From: Rhea pennata
Taxonomy: Eukaryota > Chordata > Aves > Rheiformes > Rheidae
Direction: 5' to 3'
Assembly: GCF_028389875.1 (NCBI RefSeq)
Contig: NC_084663.1
Coordinates: 215,846,876 to 215,910,875, forward strand
Length of the DNA: 64,000 bases
Shown piece after piece: positions 27,701-38,689 of the stretch. Position numbers and translations under genes: made by a program. The notes beneath the pieces were generated by a model. The model saw nothing but the letters and a program-made list of their open reading frames with translations, did not search any database and had not been told where the DNA came from. Every line of letters begins with the position of its first letter. Position 1 is the first letter of the stretch.

Positions 27701-30700
27701 CGCCTCGCGGCGCGCGCTGGCGTCGAGGGCTGGGCTGAAGGCCGCGTGCCCGGGGAGAGCAGGAGCGGCGGCTCGGCGCTGGCGCCTCGACAGGCCAGCG
27801 CGGTCCGCGTCCGGTTAAAACGGGAAGGAAACAGCCGCTCCCGATGGGCCAAGAAACAGCATAAATAAACCTCCCGTGGAGCCGCGGCGGATGGCGGTTC
27901 CCGGCAGGCTTGGCTTGCCCCTGAGTCTGGACTGTGCCCTTTTCCCCCCTTGTTTGCTCCCGCATGTCTCACCCTAAACCTTTCCCCTCGAAGCTGGTGC
28001 AGGCTGGTGGCTGCCTGACTCCTTGCCCAGCACGTCGTGACGGGGGAGATGTTCCCCTCTCATCCCTGCAGCCCCGCGATGAGATGAAAGGTATCGCTCC
28101 GCAGCCGGTCTGCGCTCTGTTTAATGGGATTAATCCAACGCTGCCGGCACAAAGCACGAGGAAGGTCCCCGTGGAGGCCTGCAAGGGCCTTATCTAACCT
28201 CCGGATGGACCGCCGCGGGGCTGCCCGGCCGTGGCAGGGCGATGCCTCGGGCTTTGTACAGCCCCGAGCGCTCTCTGGGCCGGTTTCGGACAGGACTGAC
28301 GTGCCCTTGCTGGGCAGCCCGGCGCTCGCGGGTTGGACGGGTGAGCTGGGTGCTCGGAGCCGGCACCGGAGAGGCCCTGTCTTCCCGGGCTGGATGGGGC
28401 TGCGCTCCCCGGAGCCGCCGCGAGCTTTGCCCCTCCGTGGCGCGGGGAACGCGGTGAGCGGATGGGGCCCTCCGGCCGCGGCGGTGCTGAGCTGCGCTCT
28501 GCGGCTGGAGCTTGCTGGCCGAGGAGCGCGTGGCCGACGCGCGCCCGTGCCCCTCGTTGAAAGGGCTCACGGCCGGCCGAGCTCTGGAGGGGTGAAGCAG
28601 GGCCCCTCCCAAGCCTTGGGAGCGCGGGCGGCGGTCCCTTGCCCTCGAGCGGCTGTAACCCGTGGCCAGCGCTGGGGAGGGCTGGCTGCTCCAGCACCCG
28701 GCCGGGCCGCGGCTGCGGCGCCCTTGGTTCCTGGTGCTGTCAGCCCTGTTCCTCGCCTCACGCTGTTCTTGGGGGCAAGACCTGTATTTACCTGCTCTGT
28801 CAGAAGCGAGCAACACCTGGCACAAGCACAGCCTATGCTGGCCAGTGCTCCAGCTGGCACAGCTCGGGCAGGCTCAGTGTTTACCTTCGGGGCGGCTGAA
28901 GTACCCAGCGCGCCTCCGTTGTGCGCCGTCTTGTTGCCTGTGGCTGCTCACCTGACCGCCTGCCCATGCGAAACTGTGCTGCGTGGGAAGGAGCTGCGTC
29001 TCTGCAGCCACCGGACCTCACCTCTGGTGGCGTCTGGAGCGGGGCCGAGAAGTGCGATTCCGGGGCAAACAGTGCGTGGCGTGTTTTTGCCTACGCTTCG
29101 TACGCTTGTAGCAGTGTGCACTCGAGATCTGGCATTCAGCTGTTAGAGAAGAGAGAGCTTGGTGAGAGGAGCCAGGCTGTCACCTTGCAGAGCCAGGGCT
29201 GTTTTAGGGCTGGATGACCTGAGCGTCCTCCTGGTCCAGACCAGGTAGCTCCTAACGTGTGGTAGGACGAGGCTCACCAAGCTGCCCGGGATCTGAGTGG
29301 CTGGGGCGGCCCAGAGCAGGGGGTCTGAGGCCAGAACTGACTTTCCTCTTCTCTGTTGCACCAGGAAGAAGAGACGAAGCGGCTGCTGGAGCCTGCAGCC
29401 AGCCCTCCCAACAAGGTGTTGAATGGAGCGGAGCAGAGCTACCACAACCTCCCGTCGGCACGCACCGACGAGCAGGCCATGCTGTCCTCCATCCTCGCCA
29501 AAACAGCCATGTAAGCCGCGAGCCGTGGCTGGGTAGCCAGCCCTTCAGCGCCCGCCTCCCGCGGGGAGAAGCCGTGGCTCGTGGCTCGCTGCTGCTTGCG
29601 CGCCGTCTCGCTCCTGGTGCTCGGCTCCCCGCCGCCCTGGGCGGGCGATCCTGAGCGCCACGGGCGGGAGAGCCCCCCCCCGGGCGACGGGACCCGGTGC
29701 AGGCCCCCTCCTCCGGAGAGGGACCGCGATCGGCTCGGGAGGGCTGAGGCCTCCTGAGGTGTTTTCTCTCCCACTGCTCCTTTTGAGGCTGTTCCAGAGC
29801 CTCCCTGCTCCGAGCGCTGGAAACGCTTGCGAATGACTCTTTCCTTACAACGCCCTGAGAGCACGTGAGCTTTTATCATCTCTGGCTTGTGAAGCAGCCT
29901 GGGCATTGAGTAATGCAGTGACTTGCACAAACCCTCTGTGCTCGTGGACCAGAAGTGTGAAATGGGCTCTAACCTGCCTTCAGGGCCGCCTGACCAAGGC
30001 AGCCGTGCTCGGGAGGGACCTGTTCCCCTGCCCTGGGGGCTGCTCGTGTGGCCAGCACTGCGAGCTCTGCTGGGAGCAGAGAGCTGCTTGTCCTCTCTCT
30101 CCTCCTAAAGCAGCGCCTTCCCAGCTGGCCCCGAAAAGGGTCTCCCTAACGCTGCCGGGCCCTGAGCCTGCTGACAGCAGGGACTTGGCACTGCTGCTCT
30201 GCTGCGGGTTTCCCTCCTGCCAGCGGCATCTCTGGCGGCACGTGGCACTTTTTCTGCCAGCGTCGGAGGTGATGCAGCGCTCTGGCCCCAGCCCTCTGCC
30301 TTTGCTACCTGAGCTTCAGGCAAGGACACCCTAGCTGCACCACAGCGCAGGTGCTGGAGGGTGCTTGGTTGTTCGGGTGCCCTAGGCTGATGCCTGCCGG
30401 TATCTCTGAGCTTCGGGTCTGGTGTCCAGGGCTCCTGGGACGCTTGCCAAGTTCGTAATCCTCCCAGCCCTCGTGACATGGCGAAGGATCCCTCTCTCTC
30501 TGCCCGGAGGAGTGGCCGTGCGTGGCGGTTGAGGGTGCTCGTCGGCCTGTGTGCCGCGCTGGGAAGGGACGCCCGCAGTGAACGCTAGCTGCGAGCCAGC
30601 AGCAGGAACTGCTGTCTTGTGTCTCCCCGCAGCAACATCATCGATGTGTCGGCAGCGGATTCCCAGGGAATGGAGCAGCACGAATACATGGACAGAGCCC

Positions 30701-33691
30701 GACAGTACAGGTGAGATGCTGCCTTGCTCCGAGCGGGAGCAGGCTGGCTGCGTCCCACGGAGCTCTGGATTGGGGATCAGCCCTGCCTGGGGAGCGCCCA
30801 GCCCTGCGGCGGGAGGGAGCGGGAGCCTGCCGGAGCCGCGTCCTCGGGCGGAGTGGGAAGGCGTCCGGCAGGCCTTCGCCGTAGGATTCGGACCTTGGGA
30901 GAGTAAGCGGGCTCCATCCTGGGGGCGTCGCTGGGCGAGGTGCAAGGCCGGTGGCTGCTCTGGGCCGTCGCGTCGCGGCTCGGGCGCGAGGCGCCCGTGC
31001 AGAGGCGGGTACAAAGCACCCGAGCGGTTGTCCGCGGCCCAGCCACAACAACCGCTTCCCGCACAGGGAGCGGAAGGGGGCACGTGCGCGGTCCGGACCA
31101 CGTCGGTCCCTCACAAAGAGCTTCTGTGTTTGGCTTCAGCGCTTGGGGCGGGCAGCGGGCGTCTGTCCGCTGCTGCTGCTGCCTGAAAGGCTCCTGTGTT
31201 GGAGTGCGGGAAGCTCCTTCGCCCCGAGGGAGCCAAGGGGGGGCGAGTGCCTGGCCTTCTGCCCAGCCCCGCCGTCCTGTGCCTGTGCGGCAGATCAGAT
31301 GACAGGACAAGTGCCCAGCAGCTCTCGTCTCTCGTCCCTGCTCTTGGGGCTCTGGCTTGTCTTTGTTCCAGCCCTCAAATCCTCTCAGGGCTAAGCAAGG
31401 GCCTTGGAGAGGCCGAGGAAATGAGGAGCAAAGACCTCCCCGCTCGCCTTTCCCCTCCCCGGGCAGGGCAGGGTGACTTGGGGCTCGTCCCTGGGCCAGT
31501 TGTGCTCTTGCTGCCTTTGACCTTCTGCTGCTGTCCCCTGCCTGCAGCACCCGCCTGGCCATGCTGAGCAACAACCTGACGCACTGGAAGAAGCTCCCGC
31601 TGCTGCCGTCTCTGACCAACCAACCACACCAAGTGCTAGCGAGCGACCCTGTCCCCTTCGCAGACCTGCAGCAGGTGAGGAGCCGGAGGCGAACGCTCCC
31701 TGGGAGCCCGCAGCCAGCGTGGAGGAGATCTCTGGTTCCCGTGTCCCTCCCAGCGCTGGGGAGACTTGTGTTCCTTCTGGCGGCGTGGGCTGCCTGCCAG
31801 GTCCGGGTGCACGCGGGTCCCGCGGTGGCCGCCCTTGCCTCCGGCGGATGGGCAGGAGTGATTGGAGAAGCGAAACGCACGCTCGCGTGGAAGGCTGAAT
31901 CCAGGACAGCTGCCTCTGCTTCTGCCCGCGCTGTGTGCGTGCAGCACCTGGTGCAGGGTCCCCTGGATGGACCCTGCCTGGATGCCTGCCTAGCTCTCCG
32001 TCTGCCGCTGGAAAACTCGTGGGAGCGGTGGTGCGGGAGGAAGCCCGTGTGCGGCCTGGCCCGCGGGCTGGAGCTGGCCAGAGGGCGTCGCGGCCTCTCT
32101 GTTTCAGCAGCCCCGGGCTGGCTGAGCTGCGCGGGGGGGACGTTTCAGGGCTCTTGCCGAGCTGCTGCTGTGGCCCCTGCGCTGGGCTGGCCCCTCTCCT
32201 GGGTGGGCAGAGGGGCTGCCGCCCGGCACGTGTGCGGAAGAGGAGGAGGAGGAAGGGATTCAGCCCCCATAGCAGGGCAGAGGGGAGCAGAGGCCTCTGC
32301 GTTGCCAGGGTGCAGCAGAGAGAGGTGCAAGTCTCGCTTGTTAGAGCAGTCTGAGGCGGCCGGTGCTCTGCAGAGACGGGCCTGGCCGTGCCCGCGTCCC
32401 GGAGGAGCGGTGCCGCCGTCTCCGCTCCCGCGAGTCTCGGCAGTTGGAGCAGGGACTGCCCCAACCTGCTCGCAGCCGTCCGGCCACGGCGAAGAGCCCT
32501 GGCAGCTGCTGGAGGTCAGTCTTGCTTTGTTTAGCTTGGCACAGCCTTGCCGGAGGAGTGTGGACAAAATGGACTCGAGCCTTCGAGGCCGCAGCCGGGG
32601 AGGTGGTATCGCGGGGTGCGGAAACGTCCCGGGCCTCAACGGGACCTGGGAGGGGTTGAAAGCAAGCCCCAGGCGTCCTGCTGGCGCTTGAGGATGGAGC
32701 TGCCGGGGAAACGCTCCTCCGGCCGGGTGGTGCTCCTGGGCAGGAGCTGCCGGCTTGTCCACTGAGCGCAGGTAAAAGGCTGAGACTTTGCTCCCACCAG
32801 AGCGAGGGCTGTTCCCAGCCCGTCCGCTGGTCCCGGCTCCACGCGAAGCCCCCGGGCCGTCCCCTCGCAGTCGGCTCCCCGCGGCCTCGGGAGTCGCGGG
32901 CTGTAGGATGGCCTCTTCGCTGGTTTGGAAGCAGCGTCTGGCCCTGGGAGCGAAGCTTCTCCCGGCGCCGACGCAGACTGCCGTGCCCTCTCCGGCAGAG
33001 CGGGTTTGACTCGCTGTCTCGCAGAGCCTCCGGCCGTCTGGGGGAGCGCGGCGGTGCTGGCGGGAGGCTTCTCGAAACAAAACCCGGCTGCGGCATCCGA
33101 ATGCTCCTGACCCAAAACGCATCCTCCCCGGGGAAGGAGCCGCCCGTGCGGGGGCCCAGCCCTGGCCGCGTGGCAGCCAGGGACAGGGACCTGCCTGTGG
33201 GGGTGCAAATGTCGATGCCCGCGCTGCGGGCAGGCACGGGCCAGACTAACGCCGTCGAGGTGAAGTTTGTTTTATCAGGAAGTACATGGACTGGAAAAGG
33301 GTCAGAGCTGCCCCTTTTTGGCGTGGAAGGGGCCGGGGAGCTGCGCAGGCACCCGCTGGGTGTCCCGGCCCCCGCGGGTCCGCTGCTGCGAGCCAAGGTC
33401 ATGGGAGGGCCGGGCTGGCAGCGGTGGCGGGCGCCGCGCTTGGGGTGCCGGGGCGTCTGGAGCCGGGGTCTTCCCCCTGCCCCAGAAGCGGGTTTGGGGG
33501 AGGGATCGTGGGGCCGCGTGCTGGGCTTGGCCCCGAGCAGCGGGGGCCGCCCGGGGCCGGGGGCCGCCGCTCACCCGCTCCTCTGCTCCTGCCCGCAGGT
33601 GTCCCGGATAGCTGCCTACGCCTTCAGCGCGCTCTCACAGATCCGCGTCGACGCGAAAGAAGAACTGGTTGTACAGTTTGGCATCCCCTGA
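24784..33691 (+). CDS. LAMTOR1: LAMTOR1 (p18, Ragulator anchor), complete, 5 coding exons
   Basis: Lipid-anchored scaffold that holds the Ragulator complex and Rag GTPases on late endosomes and lysosomes for mTORC1 activation. Exons: 24784-24825, 29365-29510, 30633-30710, 31548-31674 and 33599-33691; 161 residues, the same length as human from memory. It starts MGCCYSSE: Gly2 is the myristoylation site and Cys3/Cys4 the palmitoylation sites. Then come [59 protein letters not shown] and the C-terminal [19 protein letters not shown], all strongly conserved. Intron 1 is 4.5 kb with a G-rich array at its start. The gene runs antisense between LRRC51 and TOMT, the human arrangement. Confidence 0.97.
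24890..25560. repeat. G-rich minisatellite in LAMTOR1 intron 1
   Basis: About 22-30-base units GGGGTGACAGTGGGGCAGG and GGTTGTGAGG, interspersed with GGCGAGGAGCTGGGGTGAC. The pattern decays gradually to about 26000. On the minus strand it yields Pro/Thr/His-rich open frames that are artefacts. Confidence 0.9.
26000..29364 (+). other. LAMTOR1: Remainder of LAMTOR1 intron 1
   Basis: Non-repetitive GC-rich intron with many short open frames in all directions. None shows a domain, conserved motif or consistent splice structure that I recognise. No RNA gene or transposon copy was seen. Confidence 0.5.
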
Positions 33692-34252
33692 GCCTGCCCT
33701 CCCGCAGCACAGCTTCACCGTTGGGTTTTGGTTTCTGGTTTCTTTTTTTTCTCTCCCCTCCCCACCTTCTTTTGTCTTTATGTCCTGCTCCCCTCCCTCC
33801 CCACGGCGCCTTGCCGCGACAGAACTTGTACATACACCCGATTTCCTACTAATCACCGAGAAGATGATTGCCGTGGCGCGGCCGCAGCCCGCGCCGCTCG
33901 GCCCGGGCTCCCTCGCGTGCGAGGCCGGGGAGGCTGCGTTCCCTCGCGGCGGCGAGCCCGCGGGGAGCCCTGGGCCGGGGCAGGCCGTGCGGGAGGGCTC
34001 CCCCGGGAACGCTGCCGCGCCGGGGGCTGCTCCCACCGGGACCTGGGGCCCCTGGGGGGGGCGGGCCGGAGCCCAGCGGCTCCGAGGGAAGCTCCCAGTG
34101 GAGCCAGGCTCCTGCGGGCATGATGCTCCGCATGGGATTTGGCGGCTTCTGACATCCTCCCTCCTCTTCCCCCATCCATTTTTACATGTTTGGACCTTTA
34201 TTTTGTTTTTTAATTATTATTATTATTTTTTTTTTTTGCCACAGTAGATAAA
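33692..34252 (+). other. LAMTOR1: LAMTOR1 3' UTR (end uncertain)
   Basis: After the stop codon at 33689-33691 comes a T-rich, then GC-rich, then T-rich stretch with a TTATTATTATT run near 34215. No AATAAA is present before LRRC51. The best candidates are the weak variants GATAAA at 34247-34252 and CATAAA at 34571-34576. Confidence 0.5.
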
Positions 34253-35236
34253 ACACACTCATCCGGTACCCATCTCCTGCTCTGTTCTGTGCAAGCCACA
34301 GCGTGGGCGCGGGAGGATGCGACCAGAAAAGCAGGCGGTGGTGGAGCTGCGGCGGCTGAGTCGCCGCTGCCCCTTCCGGCCCCGCTTTGCCGCCGAGCGA
34401 GCCCGCTCCCGCCTGGAGCCCGGAGCAGCCGTGGCGCGGTGCAGCGCGCTGGCAGAGGGGCACGAGCCATCCCGCAGCGCGTCCCGGAGTCCTGGGCTGC
34501 CCTCCTCCGCGCGCAGCCCCGCCAGGGCTGCCTTTCCCCGTGCTTTTCCCTGGTGTTTGTGTGGGGGGGCCATAAAGGGATTTTCAGGACGCAGCCCTGC
34601 GGAAGGGGGGCTCTTTCCTGTGCATTGTGGTCACAGCGCTTGCTCGGTGCTGCCCGTGCTGGGACAGTCCCCGGGTGCTGCCCTGGAGCCTAGCTCCCCT
34701 GCTCCCGTCCCAAGGGAAGACCCCCGCGGGGAGGGAGAGCGGGCGCCGGCGCGGGCCGCCCCCCGGCGCTGCGGCCTGTCCCTCCTGGGGCGATCCCCCC
34801 GGCAGCCTGCCCTGCGTGACCCTGCTTGAGCTTCAACGCTCCCTTCCAGCCTCAACCTCTGGGGGAACCCGCGATGTCTCCTGATGGGCCCTGCCCCTCC
34901 TGGGAAAGGGTGCGGGCACCTGGCGGCGCTCCGGGACCGCCCGTCCCAGCCCTGCCCCTGCGCAGCAGGGAAGCTGGACCGGCTTTCCGTGGCCGGGGGG
35001 TGTGTAGGGGGGGTCCCTCCTTTGGCCCCGGGCTGCCGCGCGGCTTCCCCGGCCGGCGCTGGGTGAGCCGCCGGCGCTCGCTGCTGCGCGGCGCCTGTCC
35101 GGGGCCCGCGGCTGTGTCCGCCCCCCGAGCAGGCTCCGCGCCGGTCCCCGTCCGCTCGGCCGCCGCAGGAAGAGCGCGCTGCGCGAGGACGTTCCCTTAG
35201 CGCGCCGCAGCCGCGGCGGGGCAGCCGGGGGCACTG

Positions 35237-35242
35237 TTTATT
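35237..35242 (-). terminator. LRRC51: LRRC51 poly(A) signal AATAAA
   Basis: Minus-strand AATAAA about 135 bases beyond the LRRC51 stop codon. LRRC51 and LAMTOR1 are tail to tail. Confidence 0.8.
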
Positions 35243-35375
35243 TACCAGCAAGCTGGGGGGGGGGGGGAGCCGGAGGGACGAGCTGGGGAGAAGGGTCGGC
35301 GACGGTGGGGCTGGACGAGCCGAGCTGCATCGGGGGCTCCTCCGCGGGCGGACCCCCGTCACGGGCGGACCCCCG

Positions 35376-36228
35376 TCACGGGCAGTCGGCCGCCGGCCTG
35401 GCCGCCTCGGGCTTGGCATGGGCGCGCTTGGCGGCGGCGGCAGCGGCGCGTTCCTGCTTGGTGACGCCGCTGAAGTCGAAGGATTTCAGCTGGGGCAGCG
35501 CGGCGAGCACGTAGCTCCTGGCGGGGACAGGGGCGCGGGTCGGGGGGCGGCGCGGGGCGCGGGGCGGCGCGGCGGGACGGCGCGGGCGGTACCTGTACCC
35601 GCGCTGCTCCTCGACGGGGTTGCCGTGCAGGGTGAGGCGGCGCAGGCGCGGCAGCGCGGCCAGCTTGTCCACCTCGGCCAGGCTGCGGATGCTGTTGCCG
35701 TGCAGGCTCAGGCTGCGCAGGTTGCGGTAGCGCGTCAGCACCTGCGGGAGCGGAGGCTGCCGCGAGCGGGCCGGGCCGGGCCGGGCCGAGCCGAGCCGGG
35801 CCGGGCCAGCGGCGGCGGCGCTCGCGGGGGGCGTCCCCGCACCGGGTCGATGCCGGGCAGCTCGTTGAAGGAGAGGTCGAGCCAGTAGAGCAGCTCGGGG
35901 GCCTCGAGGAGCCGCTCGAGGGCGGGCGGCAGGTCGGCCACGCTGCGGAGCCCGTTGTTGTTGAGGCGCAGGGCGGCGGCGAGCAGGCGGCCCCGCGGCG
36001 AGCGCCCCGCCGCCGGCGCCCCGCCGCCCGCCCGCGGCTCCTGCGCCAGCAGCTCTGCGGCACCGGCGTGAGCGGGGGGCGGCCGGGGGGTGCCCGGGGC
36101 CGGGGGGTGCCCGGGCCGCCCCCCGCGCTCCCACCTCGCACGGAGCCGGCGCCGCGGAAGGAGAAGTCGAGGGGGGCGGCGAGCAGCGGGCGCTGCCAGG
36201 GCTCCCAGCGCCCCACCGGCGCCGCCAT
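35376..36228 (-). CDS. LRRC51: LRRC51 (leucine-rich repeat protein), complete, 4 coding exons
   Basis: Leucine-rich-repeat protein whose human orthologue is the LRRC half of the LRTOMT locus; its function is poorly known. Minus-strand exons: 36228-36135, 36054-35843, 35741-35593 and 35517-35376; 198 residues. After an N-terminal PLDFSFRG segment come the repeats LRLNNNGLRSVADLP, LLYWLDLSFNELPGI, LRSLSLHGNSIRSLAEV and LRRLTLHGNPVEE, followed by the LRRCT-like GYRSYVLAALPQLKSFDFSG and VTKQER. The tail is Ala/Lys-rich and ends in AADCP. The segment between EPRAGGG and LRLNNN is Ala/Arg-rich, where human has a Lys/Ser-rich linker. It shares strand with TOMT, with LAMTOR1 between them on the other strand. 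Confidence 0.94.
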
Positions 36229-36299
36229 GGGCACGCCGGGCTCTGCGCCGGGCGGGGGCTCTGCGTGGGGCCGGCGGGCTGCGGGGCAGCACCCACGCG

Positions 36300-38205
36300 C
36301 CGCGCCTCCGGCCCCACGGCTCCTGCCCCAGCCCCACGCGTGTCCTCCTGCCCCAGCCCCGCATGTCCTGCCCCAGCCCCACGCGTGTCCTCCTGCCCTG
36401 GACCCACACGTGTCCTCCTGCCCCAGCCCCACATGTGCCCTCCTGCCCCAGCCCCACACGTGTCCTCCTGCCCCGGACCCAAGCGTGTCCTCCTGCCCCA
36501 GCCCCGCATGTCCTGCCCCAGCCCCACGCGTGTCCTCCTGCCCTGGACCCACGTGTGTCCTCCTGCCCCAGCCCCAAGCGTGTCCTTCTGCCCCAGCCCC
36601 GCATGTCCTGCCCCGGACCCATGCGCATCCTCCTGCCCCGGACCCACGCGCGTCCTCCTGCCCCAGCCCCACATGTGCCCTCCTGCCCCAGCCCCACGCG
36701 CATCCTCCTGCCCCAGCCCCACATGTGCCCTCCTGCCCCAGCCCCATACGTGCCATCCTGCCCCAGCCTCATGCACATCCTCCTGCCCCAGCCCCACACG
36801 TGCCATCCTGCCCCGGACCCACATACATTCTCTTGCTCCAGCCCCACGCGTGTCCTCCTGCCCCAGACCCAAGCGTGTCCTGCCCCAGCCCCACGCGCAT
36901 CGTCCTGCCCCAGACCCAAGCGTGTCCTCCTGCCCCGGACCCACGCGTGTCCTCCTGCCCCGGACCCACGCGTGTCCTCCTGTCCTTTCACCCACACACA
37001 TCCTTTTGCCCCAGCCCCACGCGTGTCCTCCTGCCCTAGCCCCACGTGTCCTGTCCCAGCCCCACGCGTGTCCTCCTGCCCCAGCCCCACATGTCCTGCC
37101 CCAGCCCCACATGTGCCCTCCTGCCCCAGACCCAAGTGTATCCTCCCGCCCTGGACCCACACGTGCTCTCCTGCCCTAGCCCCACGTGTCCTGCCCCAGC
37201 CCCACGCGTGTCCTCCTGCCCCGGACCCACACGTGTCCTCCTGTCCTTTCACCCACACACATCCTTTTGCCCCAGCCCCGCGTGTCCTGCCCCAGCCCCA
37301 TGCGTGTCCTCCTGCCCCAGCCCCGCATGTCCTGCCCCAGCCCCACACGTGTCCTCCTACCCCAGACCCACGCATGTCCTCCTGCCCCAGCCCCACGCAT
37401 GTCCTCCTGCCCTGGACCCACGCGTGTCCTCCTGCCCCAGCCCCGCATGTCCTGCCCCAGCCCCACACGTGTCCTCCTACCCCAGACCCACGCACATCCT
37501 CCTGCCCCAGCCCCACGCATGTCCTCCTGCCCTGGACCCACGCGTGTCCTCCTGCCCCAGCCGCGCATGTCCTGCTCCAGCCCCACGCGTGCCCTCCTGC
37601 CCCAGCCCCACGCGTGTCCTGCCCCAGACCCAAGCGTGTCCTCCTGTCCTTTCACCCACGCACATCCTCTTGCCCCGGACTCACACGGGTCCTCCTGCCC
37701 CAGCCCCACGCATGTCCCCACGCGTGTCCTCCTGCCCCAGCCCCACATGCATCCTCCTGCCCCAGCCCCACACGTGCCATCCTGCCCCAGCCCCACGCAT
37801 GTCCTCCTGCCCCAGACCCACATGCATTCTCTTGCTCCAGCCCCACGCAGGTCCTCCTGCCCCAGCCCCAAGCGTGTCCTGCCCCAGCCCCACACATGCC
37901 ATCCTGCCCCGGACCCACATACATTCTCTTGCTCCAGCCCCACGCGTGTCCTCCTGCCCCAGCCCCAAGCGTGTCCTGCCCCAGCCCCACACACGTCCTC
38001 CCGCCCCAGCCCCACGCGTGTCCTCCTGTCCTTTCACCCACACACATCCTTTTGCCCCAGCCCCACGCGTGCCCTCCTGCCCCAGCCCCACGCGTGTCCT
38101 CCTGCCCTTTCACCCACACACATCCTCTTGCCCCGGACTCACACGGGTCCTCCTGCCCCAGCCCCACGCATGTCCCCACGCGTGTCCTCCTGCCCCGGCC
38201 CCTTC
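36300..38205. repeat. 25-bp minisatellite between LRRC51 and NUMA1
   Basis: About 75 copies of a unit close to CTCCTGCCCCAGCCCCACGC followed by GTGTC, with shorter variants (CATGTCCTGCCCCAGCCC) and inserts with CTTTCACCCACACACATCC. It starts about 70 bases upstream of the LRRC51 ATG. The period rotates frames, so all three plus-strand frames give long Pro/Ser/Cys strings and the minus frames give Gly/Trp strings, none a gene. Confidence 0.93.
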
Positions 38206-38454
38206 GCGCCCCCGACACCCGCATCCTCACACAGCCCCACGCCTGTCCCGGTGCCCCTCGCAGGGTCCCTCGCGTGTCACCCTTCCCCGCGCGGCCCCGC
38301 GGCGCCTCGCGCTCCCGCCCGCGCGGCCCCACGCGCCGCCGTCGCCGCGGCAACCGGCGCCGCGCCCCGCCCCCCGCGCGGGGCACGCCGGGACGGCCGC
38401 GCCGGGCGCGGGCGCTGCTGGGAGCGGGGGGGCCACCGCCCTCCCCGCCGCGCC

Positions 38455-38600
38455 GCCCCACGTGACGCGCGGCCGCGCTGACGTGTCCCGCCCCGCAGCC
38501 AATGGGCAGCGGGCGGGGGGTCGACGCGGCCGTTTGAATCGGGCTGGAGGCCCCGGGGTGGGAGCGCTCCGGTGGCGGCCCGGCGTCTACGGAGAATACG
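38455..38600 (+). promoter_or_regulatory. NUMA1: NUMA1 promoter with CCAAT box and CHR-like element
   Basis: A non-repetitive CpG island between two arrays. It holds a CACGTG at 38459-38464, TGACGT at 38479-38484, a CCAAT box in AGCCAATGGG (CCAAT 38499-38503), a GC-rich GGGCGGGG stretch and TTTGAA at 38533-38538, about 30 bases after the CCAAT box. The spacing resembles NF-Y plus CHR promoters of G2/M genes. The island may also serve LRRC51 in the opposite direction. Confidence 0.55.
38560..38600 (+). other. NUMA1: Probable NUMA1 non-coding exon 1 (3' end at 38600)
   Basis: A strong donor GTAAGG follows GGAGAATACG at 38600, just downstream of the promoter motifs. Human NUMA1 also has non-coding 5' exons before its ATG exon. 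The exon start is a guess; more 5' exons could lie between here and 44616. Confidence 0.45.
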
Positions 38601-38689
38601 GTAAGGGGGGGGGGGGGCAGTGACCCCGGAAGGGAACGCGGTGACCTTCATCGGGGGGGGGAACGGGGGGGGGGCGACCTGAGAGGAGA

